Part shown: positions 25,701 to 33,084 of the stretch, piece by piece
Numbering within the stretch: the stretch's first letter is position 1
Layout: each line of letters opens with the position of its first letter
From: Karalla daura
Taxonomy: Eukaryota > Chordata > Actinopteri > Chaetodontiformes > Leiognathidae
Length of the DNA: 64,000 nucleotides
Assembly (NCBI GenBank): GCA_029224185.1
Contig: CM055192.1
Coordinates: forward strand, 16,119,739-16,183,738
Direction: 5' to 3'
Notes under the pieces: model-generated
What the model saw: only the letters and a program-made list of their open reading frames with translations
Told to the model about the DNA's origin: nothing
Database searches by the model: none
Program-made: the position numbers and the translations under genes

Positions 25701-27846
25701 AGGTAGGAATTGTCTCCTAAAACATCTCGCTAATGATGCTAGAGCCTGAGCCGTATTTTGAGCTGAAAGCACGTGGCTTGTCTCGTTATTTGTATGATTT
25801 ATGGGCAGCGAGTACAAATTAATCTTTCTGCAGAGCTGCGTTAGCCTAAATATTTACAACGTGCGGAGGGAATTCCTTTTTTTGATGTTACTTTTTTAGT
25901 GACTGTCTTGCGCCCTCTTCCTCAGCTGATCACGCCACACGCCATCCGTGTCCAGACGCCTCCGCGTCACATCCCCGGGGTCGTGGAGGTCACACTGTCG
26001 TACAAGTCAAAACAGTTCTGCAAGGGGGCACCTGGACGCTTCATCTACACAGGTATTTGGACAGCACACGGCTCACATTCTAAGACAATCTATGAAGTTT
26101 GCAGAGGTTTAACGTGCATTGTTTTTTCATCCATTTCAGCCCTAAATGAGCCGACCATAGACTACGGTTTCCAGCGTCTCCAAAAGGTTGTTCCTCGACA
26201 TCCCGGCGACCCAGAGAAACTAGCAAAGGTTAGACATTTTAACTTTTTGTGATAAAGATTTGCATGTCCCAGCCAGTAAGAGTGTCTTCCAGCGTGACTT
26301 CTCAATATGCAGTGCATGCTATGCTGCCTGTAAGATGTTAACATAACTAATTCTGGTCTTTGCAGGAGATCCTCCTGAAGCGAGCAGCAGATCTTGTGGA
26401 GGCCCTGTACGGAAATCCGCACAGTAATCAGGTAAACAGCAGGAGCTTTGGTGCAAATCCTAAAACCTACAATCCTAAACACACAGATACTTAAAAAGCC
26501 TATCCTATTGTTTTTGCACAATTAGGCCTGTTGACTATTAATTATTGTGCTGTACATTACCATTTTCCTACAGATAAGATAATAAACTAACATTTGCACT
26601 GGTTTTATACTAATTTCAATAATTGGTGAGATTTGCTGCTCTGATATTACTGATTATCCTTTAGAGAGAGACTGCATGTTTATGGTTGTATGACAGACCA
26701 GAGTGGAGACAGTTTGATGGCATGTCAGTGTCCTCTGGGCAGAGTTGACAAAGCTCAAAGAGCCTGTTTTGGGGATGTGCTAACGTATTTACAGTCAGAC
26801 TATACATGTCACAGTCCGGTCTCTTTCTTTGAGCATGAAACCACAACATCTGTGTTACTGCATCTCCTGCAGGACATGCTGCTGAAGCGTGCGGCCGACA
26901 TCGCCGAGGCTCTCTACAGCGTTCCCCGTCCTCACAGCCAGCTGCAGGCGCTGCCCAGTTCACCGGCACACGGCAGCGTCATGGGCCTGGGCTCCTACCC
27001 CTCCCAGTTAGGAGTCAGCATCGGCGAGCCTGGACAGAGCAGCCAAGGTGAGCCGAGTCACACACTCACTCTTGACATGTTCATTCAGTCAAGTCTCCTG
27101 CCGCTGAAGCTCGGAGCTAATATTCTCATATTTCCTCCAGGTTACATTCGAAATTCCAGCAGCTTGTCTCCGAGGGGTTACCCATCAGCCTCCACTCCTC
27201 AGCAGTCCAGCTACGGGGGCAGCGGGGGGATGACTGGAGGCTACGGGACAGTTCCCATGACCAGTCTAGGAGTCCCCGGCTCCCCTGGCTTTAGCAGTGC
27301 CTCTCCCACAGGTTCTCCCTACAGTAAGTCCTCACCATGAACTAGACATTTTGTGTGATAATCAACATCGCAGTTCTGTCATGATATGTGGACTTGAGAT
27401 TGACGGTTGCTCTCCTTTTTTTTCCCCCCACAGTCATGCCCTCAAGCCCCACTGTACCTGGAGGCTCCAGCTCTTCATCGTCTCTCTTGCCTTTCTCCTC
27501 CTTCCCGTCTGCTGCTAAACAGAAGAGCGCTTTTGCTCCCGTCCTCAGGCCCCAGGGCTCCCCCTCCCCTGCCTGCCCCGCCTCAGGGGGGAACAGCTTC
27601 AGAGGTAGCCATCCAACTCACTATCTGACCCCCCTGTCTGAACTCACGAATGCAGTCTAACCCAACAACCCGCCTCCTCCTCCTCCTCCTCCTCCTACTA
27701 ACCGCTCGAAAGCTTTGACTGAGCACGCCAGAAAAAAAAAGAGTTGCTGGATGTACAATAATGCAAGACCTGATTGACTAGAATCATAGATTTTGTATAT
27801 TTTTTTCTCTCCAGCGATGACGGGCCTGGTTGTACCCCCGATGTAG
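484..27846 (+). CDS. ebf2: ebf2, early B-cell factor 2 (COE transcription factor), 16 coding exons
   Basis: Complete gene for a COE/Olf-1/EBF transcription factor, a nuclear protein that binds DNA as a dimer. EBF2 is known in mammals for roles in neurons, brown fat and bone. The join is 484-617, 2298-2454, 4128-4191, 5664-5719, 5842-5915, 7278-7346, 22788-22869, 24376-24517, 25572-25702, 25926-26052, 26140-26228, 26366-26431, 26873-27047, 27141-27323, 27434-27604, 27815-27846: 1,752 bp, 583 residues. The DNA-binding domain is about residues 35-250 with zinc knuckle H157, C161, C164, C170. The TIG/IPT domain is 260-345 and the HLH with duplicated helix 2 is about 346-415. A Ser/Pro/Gly-rich tail ends [11 protein letters not shown]2 rather than EBF1 or EBF3 is indicated by [25 protein letters not shown] residues 24-44, [36 protein letters not shown] and KTAGNPRD. 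All 15 introns are GT-AG and every phase is consistent. Teleost-specific differences include SVENTMEY before the TIG domain. Confidence 0.96.
618..2297 (+). other. ebf2 intron 1
   Basis: GT-AG intron of 1.68 kb, donor GTACGA and acceptor TGTCCTCAG. It is AT-rich from about 830 on. I see no coding exon, RNA gene or recognisable mobile element in it. Confidence 0.9.
2298..2454 (+). CDS. ebf2: ebf2 coding exon 2 (residues 45-97)
   Basis: It encodes [20 protein letters not shown] through VDFVEHDK, the N-terminal part of the DNA-binding domain and one of the most conserved stretches of the family. It is flanked by TCCTCAG and AAG|GTGTGT and ends in phase 0. Arg/Lys residues in [15 protein letters not shown] belong to the DNA-contacting region known from EBF1 structures; that assignment is family knowledge, not visible here. 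Confidence 0.97.
2455..4127 (+). other. ebf2 intron 2
   Basis: GT-AG intron of 1.67 kb. It holds a purine-rich stretch (about 3,590-3,720) and a pyrimidine-rich stretch (about 3,415-3,530). A segment near 3,870-3,990 has a weak tRNA-like B-box in minus orientation and may be an old SINE fragment. No coding exon was seen. Confidence 0.85.
3872..3990 (-). repeat. possible degenerate tRNA-derived SINE fragment
   Basis: On the minus strand, GGCTCAAGCCC at about 3,968-3,978 resembles a tRNA B-box. The plus strand gives the 'GLEPTTL' peptide often produced by SINE or LTR remnants. The A-box is not convincing, so this is a tentative call. Confidence 0.25.
4128..4191 (+). CDS. ebf2: ebf2 coding exon 3 (residues 98-119 part)
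   Basis: It encodes [21 protein letters not shown] of the DNA-binding domain, with acceptor TTTCCAAG and donor AATG|GTGAGC in phase 1. The THYKLQ wording is EBF2-like (EBF1 and EBF3 have IHYRLQ or IHYKLQ). Confidence 0.96.
4192..5663 (+). other. ebf2 intron 3
   Basis: GT-AG intron of 1.47 kb containing a compound (CT)n(CA)n microsatellite at 4,667-4,719. The remainder is unremarkable and I see no exon. Confidence 0.85.
4667..4719. repeat. (CT)n(CA)n compound microsatellite
   Basis: An uninterrupted CT run switches directly into a CA run of about 12 units inside ebf2 intron 3. Confidence 0.98.
5664..5719 (+). CDS. ebf2: ebf2 coding exon 4 (residues 119-137)
   Basis: It encodes [18 protein letters not shown] of the DNA-binding domain, with acceptor TTTTTTGCAG and donor CAG|GTGGGT. 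It enters in phase 1 and leaves in phase 0. The family norm at the variable site is YVRLIDS; here it is YARLIDS. Confidence 0.96.
5842..5915 (+). CDS. ebf2: ebf2 coding exon 5 (residues 138-162 part, zinc knuckle start)
   Basis: It encodes [20 protein letters not shown] then EVMC and carries the first zinc ligands, H157 and C161. The acceptor is CCGTGCAG and the donor TGTAG|GTGAGT, phase 2. Intron 4 before it is only 122 bp. A long CA repeat (5,925-5,979) begins 10 bp after the donor. Confidence 0.97.
5925..5979. repeat. interrupted (CA)n microsatellite
   Basis: CA repeat with a few AT and GC interruptions, starting about 10 bp downstream of the exon 5 donor. Confidence 0.97.
6906..6948. repeat. 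interrupted (TG)n microsatellite
   Basis: TG repeat with CG interruptions in ebf2 intron 5. Confidence 0.97.
7278..7346 (+). CDS. ebf2: ebf2 coding exon 6 (residues 162-185 part, zinc knuckle)
   Basis: It encodes [20 protein letters not shown] then ID and completes the COE zinc knuckle H-x3-C-x2-C-x5-C with C164 and C170. The acceptor is CCCACTCAG and the donor GACAG|GTAACG. Phase 2 on both sides, so Arg185 is split across the 15.4-kb intron 6. Confidence 0.97.
8475..8515. repeat. (TG)n microsatellite
   Basis: TG repeat with TTTG interruptions in intron 6, immediately before a repeat-free block. Confidence 0.97.
8520..8760. promoter_or_regulatory. candidate conserved noncoding element, intron 6 (a)
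   Basis: A repeat-free, mixed-composition block with clustered homeodomain-type words (GATTGATTTAAATGG, CAGTTAATTTC) between simple repeats. Developmental transcription factor introns often carry such elements, and its location in the largest EBF intron fits. Conservation cannot be tested here. Confidence 0.28.
8858..9102. repeat. cluster of three (TG)n tracts
   Basis: TG-rich stretches at about 8,858-8,888, 9,009-9,034 and 9,066-9,102 are separated by short unique sequence. Confidence 0.95.
9745..10640. promoter_or_regulatory. candidate regulatory block, intron 6 (b)
   Basis: About 0.9 kb free of simple repeats, with several AT-rich words (AATTATCTAAC, AATTATCTCATC, CACTAATTGATC) and no coding signal. 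Called only as a candidate by its contrast with the surrounding low-complexity DNA. Confidence 0.22.
12480..12700. promoter_or_regulatory. candidate conserved noncoding element, intron 6 (c)
   Basis: A block of high-complexity sequence with GTTTAATTGAAC, CTCATTAATCC, TATCGATAAATCC and TTTGTAATTGTGCC, a texture typical of vertebrate developmental enhancers. No reading frame is supported. Confidence 0.28.
15196..15214. repeat. (GT)n microsatellite
   Basis: Short GT run preceded by a TGCATGCATGC purine-pyrimidine alternation. Confidence 0.95.
15465..15850. repeat. pyrimidine-rich low-complexity tract ending in an 18-C run
   Basis: The plus strand is almost entirely C and T for nearly 400 bp and ends with 18 consecutive C at 15,829-15,846. 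The open frame across it is a composition artefact. Confidence 0.95.
18334..18357. repeat. (GT)n microsatellite
   Basis: GT run in intron 6. Confidence 0.95.
18799..18819. repeat. (GT)n microsatellite
   Basis: GT run followed by a G-rich stretch. Confidence 0.95.
20270..20460. promoter_or_regulatory. candidate conserved noncoding element, intron 6 (d)
   Basis: It contains TTATTAATTATGCAAGATTAG-like sequence, TCTAATTATAATTC, TTTGCATG and GCATGCTAAT, that is, stacked homeodomain and POU-type words, directly before a TG repeat. This is the most enhancer-like stretch of intron 6 by eye. Confidence 0.33.
20580..20604. repeat. (TG)n microsatellite
   Basis: About 12 TG units in intron 6. Confidence 0.97.
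20740..21420. promoter_or_regulatory. candidate conserved noncoding element, intron 6 (e)
   Basis: Repeat-free block with ATAAATTATAATCGCC, ACAATATTGATTG, CTGATTTATCTCC and interspersed CpGs. No coding potential. Candidate enhancer by composition only. Confidence 0.28.
22788..22869 (+). CDS. ebf2: ebf2 coding exon 7 (residues 185-212)
   Basis: It encodes [20 protein letters not shown] then RDMRRFQ of the DNA-binding domain. KTAGNP is the EBF2 form (KNAGNP in EBF1 and EBF3). The acceptor is TTTGCAG and the donor CAG|GTATGA, phase 0. Confidence 0.97.
22870..24375 (+). other. ebf2 intron 7
   Basis: GT-AG intron of 1.5 kb. Its last 50 bp are a tandem CTCCCC array that forms the polypyrimidine tract of the exon 8 acceptor. 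The rest shows no exon or recognisable repeat. Confidence 0.88.
24326..24374. repeat. (CTCCCC)n tandem array at the exon 8 acceptor
   Basis: About seven near-perfect CTCCCC units run straight into the acceptor CCCTCAG|GTGGTC. The opposite strand is (GGGGAG)n, which is G-quadruplex-prone. The repeat supplies the whole pyrimidine tract of this splice site. Confidence 0.95.
24376..24517 (+). CDS. ebf2: ebf2 coding exon 8 (residues 213-260 part)
   Basis: It encodes [34 protein letters not shown] and [13 protein letters not shown], the end of the DNA-binding domain including the basic HGRRARR patch (residues 240-246). It ends in phase 1 at TATG|GTGAGA. The last 8 residues (SVENTMEY) are beyond the mammalian EBF2 exon end as I recall it; EBF1 and EBF3 have a similarly placed short extension. 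A nested GC donor (24,488) could remove 10 codons in frame. Confidence 0.95.
24518..25571 (+). other. ebf2 intron 8
   Basis: GT-AG intron of 1.05 kb, donor GTGAGA and acceptor TCCTGTGCAG. AT-rich, with no exon seen. Confidence 0.9.
25572..25702 (+). CDS. ebf2: ebf2 coding exon 9 (residues 260-303, TIG domain)
   Basis: It encodes [40 protein letters not shown] and VWSE, the first half of the IPT/TIG immunoglobulin-like fold. Compared with the usual IIIGDNFF it reads IVIGENFF. The donor is GAG|GTAGGA, phase 0. Confidence 0.97.
25926..26052 (+). CDS. ebf2: ebf2 coding exon 10 (residues 304-346 part, TIG domain)
   Basis: It encodes [20 protein letters not shown] then [22 protein letters not shown], the second half of the TIG domain. 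The acceptor is CTTCCTCAG and the donor ACAG|GTATTT, phase 1. The following intron is 87 bp, divisible by three and without an in-frame stop. Confidence 0.97.
26140..26228 (+). CDS. ebf2: ebf2 coding exon 11 (residues 346-375, HLH helix 1)
   Basis: It encodes [20 protein letters not shown] then [10 protein letters not shown], helix 1 and loop of the COE helix-loop-helix dimerisation domain. The acceptor is CCATTTCAG. The donor AAG|GTTAGA has the less common T at +3. Confidence 0.97.
26366..26431 (+). CDS. ebf2: ebf2 coding exon 12 (residues 376-397, helix 2 copy A)
   Basis: It encodes [20 protein letters not shown] then NQ, the first of the two helix-2 copies found in vertebrate COE proteins. 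It is a symmetrical phase-0 exon of 66 bp, so skipping would remove exactly this helix without a frameshift. Confidence 0.97.
26432..26872 (+). other. ebf2 intron 12
   Basis: GT-AG intron of 441 bp between the two helix-2 exons. AT-rich, with no other feature. Confidence 0.92.
26873..27047 (+). CDS. ebf2: ebf2 coding exon 13 (residues 398-456 part, helix 2 copy B)
   Basis: It begins [20 protein letters not shown], the duplicated helix 2, and continues into the activation domain ([30 protein letters not shown]). The acceptor is TCTCCTGCAG and the donor CAAG|GTGAGC, phase 1. The start of the exon is a near repeat of exon 12. Confidence 0.96.
27141..27323 (+). CDS. ebf2: ebf2 coding exon 14 (residues 456-517 part, activation domain)
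   Basis: It encodes [30 protein letters not shown], the [18 protein letters not shown] stretch and SPTGSPY. YIRN, SPRGY, TPQQS and [10 protein letters not shown] are EBF2/EBF3-type landmarks. The donor is TACA|GTAAGT, phase 1. Confidence 0.95.
27434..27604 (+). CDS. ebf2: ebf2 coding exon 15 (residues 517-574 part, activation domain)
   Basis: It encodes [40 protein letters not shown] and [26 protein letters not shown] is conserved in vertebrate EBFs and [10 protein letters not shown] is EBF2-like. The acceptor is CCCCCCACAG and the donor AGAG|GTAGCC. If intron 15 is retained, 18 new residues follow before TAA at 27,658. Confidence 0.95.
27663..27698. repeat. (CCT)n tract in ebf2 intron 15
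   Basis: About nine CCT units inside the 210-bp last intron. It could act as an extra polypyrimidine tract. Confidence 0.9.
27815..27846 (+). CDS. ebf2: ebf2 coding exon 16 (residues 574-583 and stop)
   Basis: This terminal exon has only 32 coding bases, [10 protein letters not shown] then TAG, the standard EBF C-terminus. The acceptor is TTTTTTCTCTCCAG. It continues into the 3' UTR. Confidence 0.95.
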
Positions 27847-27856
27847 CAAAGCACCC

Positions 27857-27892
27857 CCCCCCCACCCCCCCCCCCACCCCCCAAAACATACC
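27857..27892 (+). repeat. poly-C tract at the start of the 3' UTR
   Basis: Runs of 9-11 C separated by single A begin about 10 nt after the stop codon. In the mRNA this is a candidate poly(C)-binding protein site; in DNA it is G-quadruplex/i-motif prone. Confidence 0.95.
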
Positions 27893-28812
27893 CCAGACCA
27901 CTGCTTCACTTAGCCCCTCTTTTGGCACTAAGGAGGACAGGGAGAATGGAAAATTGATCACTAGCTGCCATTACTTCCCTTCCTGAGCCCACTCGCCCCC
28001 CCGGCCCCTCGTCCCCCCAGCCATTTCTTAGTCCCTTCTTTTTTCATCCAGCTGGATGAACAGGACGGGGTATGAAAATGTCCAAAGACCAATCATCTTC
28101 TCCAGAGAGGCAGAGCAGATCACTGCATCCACTGCTACAGACAGACAATGCTCCCTAACTGACGGCCCCAGACCGGACCATACACCGCTGTGTGCGTCAC
28201 GAAGCGTTTCGAGAGGAGACAAACGGGAAGACTGGTCCTCGCTCCACCCCAGCTTCAGTAACCTCTGTGTTAACCTCTGGCCTACTATCACATGCAGTAC
28301 CTGGTTCTTCCCCACACCTGCCCAAACCTCGGCCAGAGACGTACGGGACGCGCGGTGTGAGAGCGCTGAGCGTTGTTGGATGACGGACCACTTTGATATG
28401 ATGTTGCAGCTCTTACGAAGCAGGGTGCTATATGTCTGTGTGTGGACGACTTAAATGGCATGTGTGTACACTGTCTGTGAGTTAGCGAGAGCTTTTTTTG
28501 TAGTAGACTTTTTGAAGACAATTTACATTCCAGGAAAATAGACCCTTTATTTTTTGTTCTGATCTCTACGGTTTTACATGGGAGAACTCTTTGTCTCAAG
28601 GGTTATTACTAAAGGAATTCATATATTGATTTATTTAAGAACAAGCAATTTAACTTATTATAGTTAGTTTAGGGAATAATATAAACGTGTTTTTATAAGG
28701 TGGTCCTTTTCAAACTGTCACTGAAATGAAGCTGTCTCAACAATTGCTAATTAAATTGCTAAATTAACATAAGGAGTCGATTCAACTCAACTCTTACACA
28801 CTTTTTTTTTTT

Positions 28813-28818
28813 AATAAA
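28813..28818 (+). terminator. ebf2: proximal polyadenylation signal AATAAA
   Basis: Canonical hexamer after a T-run, about 970 nt into the 3' UTR. It may be an alternative, shorter mRNA end. Confidence 0.45.
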
Positions 28819-29379
28819 GCTACCCAAGTTTTCAGGATCTTGCATAGCATAATCTTAATGCTATGCCAGCACCTAAAGAAAGTTATTGTCCTTGTGTAAA
28901 GGAAAAATGTTAGTTAGCCTTATTGTTTTTTAATTTCACTTATAATGCATGCTTTGTCACACCAATGCCCAGATATTATTTCACTCCACACTGCAAATTT
29001 ATATGACTATAACTCATCGATTTTATAGTTTCATTTGTCAATGTCTCAAACAGTACAGGTCTCTAGTCACTATGCAGTACAGTAAATGAAAGCACAAACT
29101 GCTCACTAGAAAAGAATGGGGCATATTAGGTGTTCATTAACCCATATCATGCTGTTCATCACAAAGCAAACTTCATTCTCAGGATGTGAAAACAAACCTA
29201 CACAAAGAGTAGACGACATTTGCAAATTTGTTTTTAGAGTTTGCTTAATTTTATTTATTTAAAATTATTAGCAATTTAATATTATGATTTTTTGAAGCCA
29301 TCTTTCTTTGAAACGGTACAAAAAAAATGGTGCAAATGTGATTTGTATATCTCAAGGTGTAATTATATTTTGTGCTCCA

Positions 29380-29385
29380 AATAAA
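29380..29385 (+). terminator. ebf2: distal polyadenylation signal AATAAA
   Basis: AATAAA followed about 10 nt later by an A-run and then GGTTTTGCTTGTTTC, a GU/U-rich downstream element. This is the likely main end of ebf2 transcripts. Confidence 0.65.
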
Positions 29386-29851
29386 ACAAATGAGAAAAAA
29401 AAAAGTCACTGATGCTGGTTTTGCTTGTTTCAGAATAAACCTGTGAATCTTCCTCCAGTGTGAGTGCAGAAACAGAGCCGCACAGCAGATGTGTACGCGC
29501 AAGCAATGCATCATCTGACAATTTCCTGGACATTAAGATTTTGCATTTTTCACAGCTTCGCCACATCTATTTTTGACTGTGCCCATCACCTGTGTGCTCG
29601 TGCAGCTTGCTACACTGTTTTGTATACATAGCTGATGAGCCGCAGCATCTTAATTGTGATGCGAGCGTTAAAGACTGAGTAGAGCATGTCAAGATAAACA
29701 ACAACACCCCCCCCCCCCTCTTCCCATCTCTCTACTCTTCAATAAGCCTGCTTTTCTCTGAGGACCAAGCCTCTGGGGGCCCTGAGTGAAAACCACATGA
29801 GTCTCCCAACAGCGTGGCCTCCTCCTCTCTGTCTCTTTCTCTCTCTCTGAA

Positions 29852-29886
29852 AACACACACACACACACACACACGCACGCACGCAC
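29852..29886. repeat. (AC)n microsatellite
   Basis: AC repeat ending in (GCAC)n. Confidence 0.96.
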
Positions 29887-29974
29887 ATCCGCCTAGGCAT
29901 GTGCCTGGCTAAGTCTTTGTTTGGTACCGCTTCATCCTGTCTTTCTTTCTCACCTCTCTTTTGCTCCCCTGAAA

Positions 29975-30105
29975 TGGCCCGGCTCTGCTAATGTAATTAG
30001 CACTGGTAAAGAAGGGCAGTTAATTACCCACTCTATTTTGATCGGATAATTAATGTTATGCCAGGAAACAGCAACTGTTTCATTAACATAGTGCTCAAAG
30101 CGGCG
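29975..30105. promoter_or_regulatory. candidate conserved noncoding element downstream of ebf2
   Basis: Dense homeodomain-type words (TGTAATTAGC, AGTTAATTACCC, GATAATTAATG, CATTAAC) within 130 bp, between two microsatellites and under 1 kb past the ebf2 transcript end. Confidence 0.33.
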
Positions 30106-30150
30106 AGGGGGCAGGGTAGCACCCAGTGGATGCTTGTCTGTATGTGTCTG

Positions 30151-30176
30151 CGTGTGTGTGTGTGTGTGTGTGTGTG
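30151..30176. repeat. (GT)n microsatellite
   Basis: About 13 GT units. Confidence 0.97.
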
Positions 30177-31578
30177 AGCACGATACATGTATGGACAAAC
30201 ATTGTACAGACAACTCTGTTTGGTGACAGTGAGCAAGACACGTGGACTTCACGCCGATCTGACCTGAGCAGCAAGTCCCTGTCTCTCCCTGTGCGTGTGT
30301 CTTTTGTCACCATCAAGTGGCACTTGTCAAAAAAAAAAGCTCAGGCTGCTGCCTCTTCCTCCTCCTCCTCCTCCTCCTCCACCTCCTACTCATCTCTCTC
30401 TCTTGATATGCTGTTAATTTGACAAGTTAAAGTCAGCTTTGTTGCCAGCACCTCAGCATTCATCTCGCTGAGTGCTCCTTCTGCCCAGTGGTGCAAGAGC
30501 CATATGCTTCTCTTCCACATGACTGTTTTGTTGTTGTACCGATGTTTGTTGTGGCTGCGCCGGCGCCGTTTACCGTCTTCTGATCGCAGTTTGGATAAAG
30601 ACAGGATGAGGTGCCACCTGCCACAGAGTCGTTCCACATCACACTGCGCGCGCAGCTTCAAAAAAAAAAGAAAAGAAAAGTGTCTAGCTGCTGGGCATGT
30701 GTGAGCAAACCCTTCCCGTCATCTTTCATTATTGATAGCGCTACAGTGCTGATGAGCTTCCATGTTTAAGTTCTTACTCAATACAAGGAGCATATAGCAC
30801 AAAATACACCCTTCCCCTTTTACCCTCTCAGGGGATGTGTTTGTGTTTATATACCCAATTAGCCCTCTGGCCACAGCATGGCCATGCATTAGGCTGACAT
30901 TAGCCCAGGGTGTATGCAATGTCTGTGTGTGTGTGTGTGAAATACAGTGCACCCCCTTCTCATTTGAAGCATAATTTCAGGGGTGTGCGTGCCTTATTAG
31001 GCAGACTGGGGCAGAGGCTCACAGGGGTGGCCCACTGTTTTGTCAAATAGATTGGTAGATTGGCTTCCACACACCCAGCCGGTGTCCTTTGCCTCTGGCC
31101 TGTCAGTAAAACCCGCATTGTTGCCCATTAGACCACTGGACCCCGATTCCTTTTTCCAAAATGAATCCCCCCCACCCTTTCTGCCATTCCCTTGGGTGTC
31201 AGTAGAGTGGGGTGGCAGATGGGACAGACACAGAGCTGCCCCATGAGACACCCCCCCCACCCCCCACCCCAACAAAGTACACACACATATATATACGCAC
31301 GTGCAAACACACATAGACACACACACACATAAGCACATATAGGTGCTCACACACGCTCAGACATGCATGCATGCACATATGCATAAGCACAACACACTGC
31401 ATGCGCACACAAAAACCCACACTCAGCACAGCAGAGGCAGCAACACATAGCTCCCCTGCCCCCAGACACAAGCCTCATCTGTCAGCCTGCTGCTTTTGTC
31501 CAGACCACAGGAGTGTGTTCTGTGAACACAGAGTGACGTCTCTGTCCCTGCCTCTCAATCTGTGCTTCATTGTGCTAC

Positions 31579-31579
<1 letters not shown>

Positions 31580-31611
<32 letters not shown>

Positions 31612-31632
31612 CGGAGAGAGAGAGTCAGAGAG
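31580..31632. repeat. (TG)n(AG)n compound microsatellite
   Basis: A TG run passes into an interrupted AG run. Confidence 0.96.
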
Positions 31633-32636
31633 AACTGCACAGTAACGGCTTCCTGGGGTAAGATATGTAAGTAACCAGGATGACAATTCCAAGAGAAATC
31701 ACACTTTAGAAACCAATAAGTGAGTCCCTCCTGTAATACCTCCTGCGTCTGATCTTGTGCTGACAACTTTACCAAAGCGAACAAGTTGCATGATGTTAAA
31801 TATGTGAATTCTCCGTTATTTAGCCAAATTTACGACGACCATCACCCATGTGATTTATCGTGGGCATTATACATGGTTAAAGATGCAGATGACATTTATG
31901 TATGTTCCTTATTGTAATCACAATATAACTCAGTGCTCATGTACATTTACATTACACAAACCATTAACAGCATTGGAAACCATTACACACATGGCAGCTG
32001 GTGTTAGTGTGATTAAAATCCTGTGTTCAGGTTTTTTTCTTGTTCTGTGGTGGGGGCTGCATTTTGTTTACATTTGTATCGCACATTATGCCTTTAGCCT
32101 CATTAGCTGGATAAGTACAATCACTGGTTGAACTGCGTGCTGTGCAAATATATGTAAAGTAAAACCTATCCAGGAACCAGTGGTTTGTTTCTATTTTTAA
32201 ACTATGGCTCACCTGTCCCCGTCATTTTCTTGAAAACCACTTTTTATTTTGGCTTTGTTGAATAATGAGTCCAAAGATGTAGAGCAGGCCCCAAAACGTC
32301 ATCGTATCCCCCTGAAATCGACGTTAATAAATGAGTGATTCTGAATCTGATGTACCGTACCTTCCCCACCCCTCCCAAACAGTTTGCATTCATCCGCTTC
32401 CATACACAAGTAAATGAAGGCACATAATTGCTAGGGCAGCAGTTTGGTGACATTTCCGGTGAAATGTCAGCGTGCACACCCCTAGTTCTCACACAGTATC
32501 CAGAGTCCTCCTCTTATTCTAGGTCACAAGGCTGGACGTACACATGCTCCATGGGTGTAATGCCCCAGTTACCACATAATCTGGAAGAAATAGTTTCAAA
32601 GCTCTGTTATTTTGCGAGCAGCAAAATCAAGATGCA

Positions 32637-32789
<153 letters not shown>

Positions 32790-33084
32790 GGTTGCCAGAT
32801 AAGCATCAAAGGACGCCCAACCACAACCACAACATTCCCACCCCAAACTAATATTGTAAAGCAGCTTCTTAAACGTAATTTCTGGTGTCCTTTAGCTACT
32901 ACGTTACCACCAGGGAACAACTATAAATACTCCACCTAACTAACCTGGGTCCCCTTAAAAACACACCTTGTTATTTGCAAACAAGTTTGCAAATCTCGCG
33001 ATTCTTGCTGTGAACCGTGCGGACCGTGGGGCTCCTACAGTATGGTAGGGAGGGGGGGGGGACTCTCTGCCCCCCATCTCGGAC

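Larger units (their letters stand above)
27847..29405 (+). other. ebf2: ebf2 3' UTR
   Basis: About 1.55 kb from the stop to the best polyadenylation signal. It starts with a long C-rich tract (27,857-27,892) and turns A/T-rich from 28,600, with several ATTTA motifs (for example 28,630 and 29,253). The end is inferred from the AATAAA at 29,380 and the U-rich downstream sequence. Confidence 0.75.
29406..32636. other. intergenic DNA downstream of ebf2
   Basis: No coding signal. It holds a C-run (29,707), CA and TG microsatellites (29,852-29,886; 30,151-30,176), a CTC repeat (30,355-30,380), a CA-rich stretch (31,265-31,400) and a TG/AG compound repeat (31,580-31,632). A candidate enhancer block at 29,975-30,105 is listed separately. 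Confidence 0.8.

Noticed and set aside
484..27846. Assignment of the gene to EBF1, EBF3 or EBF4
   Set aside because: Diagnostic stretches ([51 protein letters not shown]) follow EBF2 as I know it.
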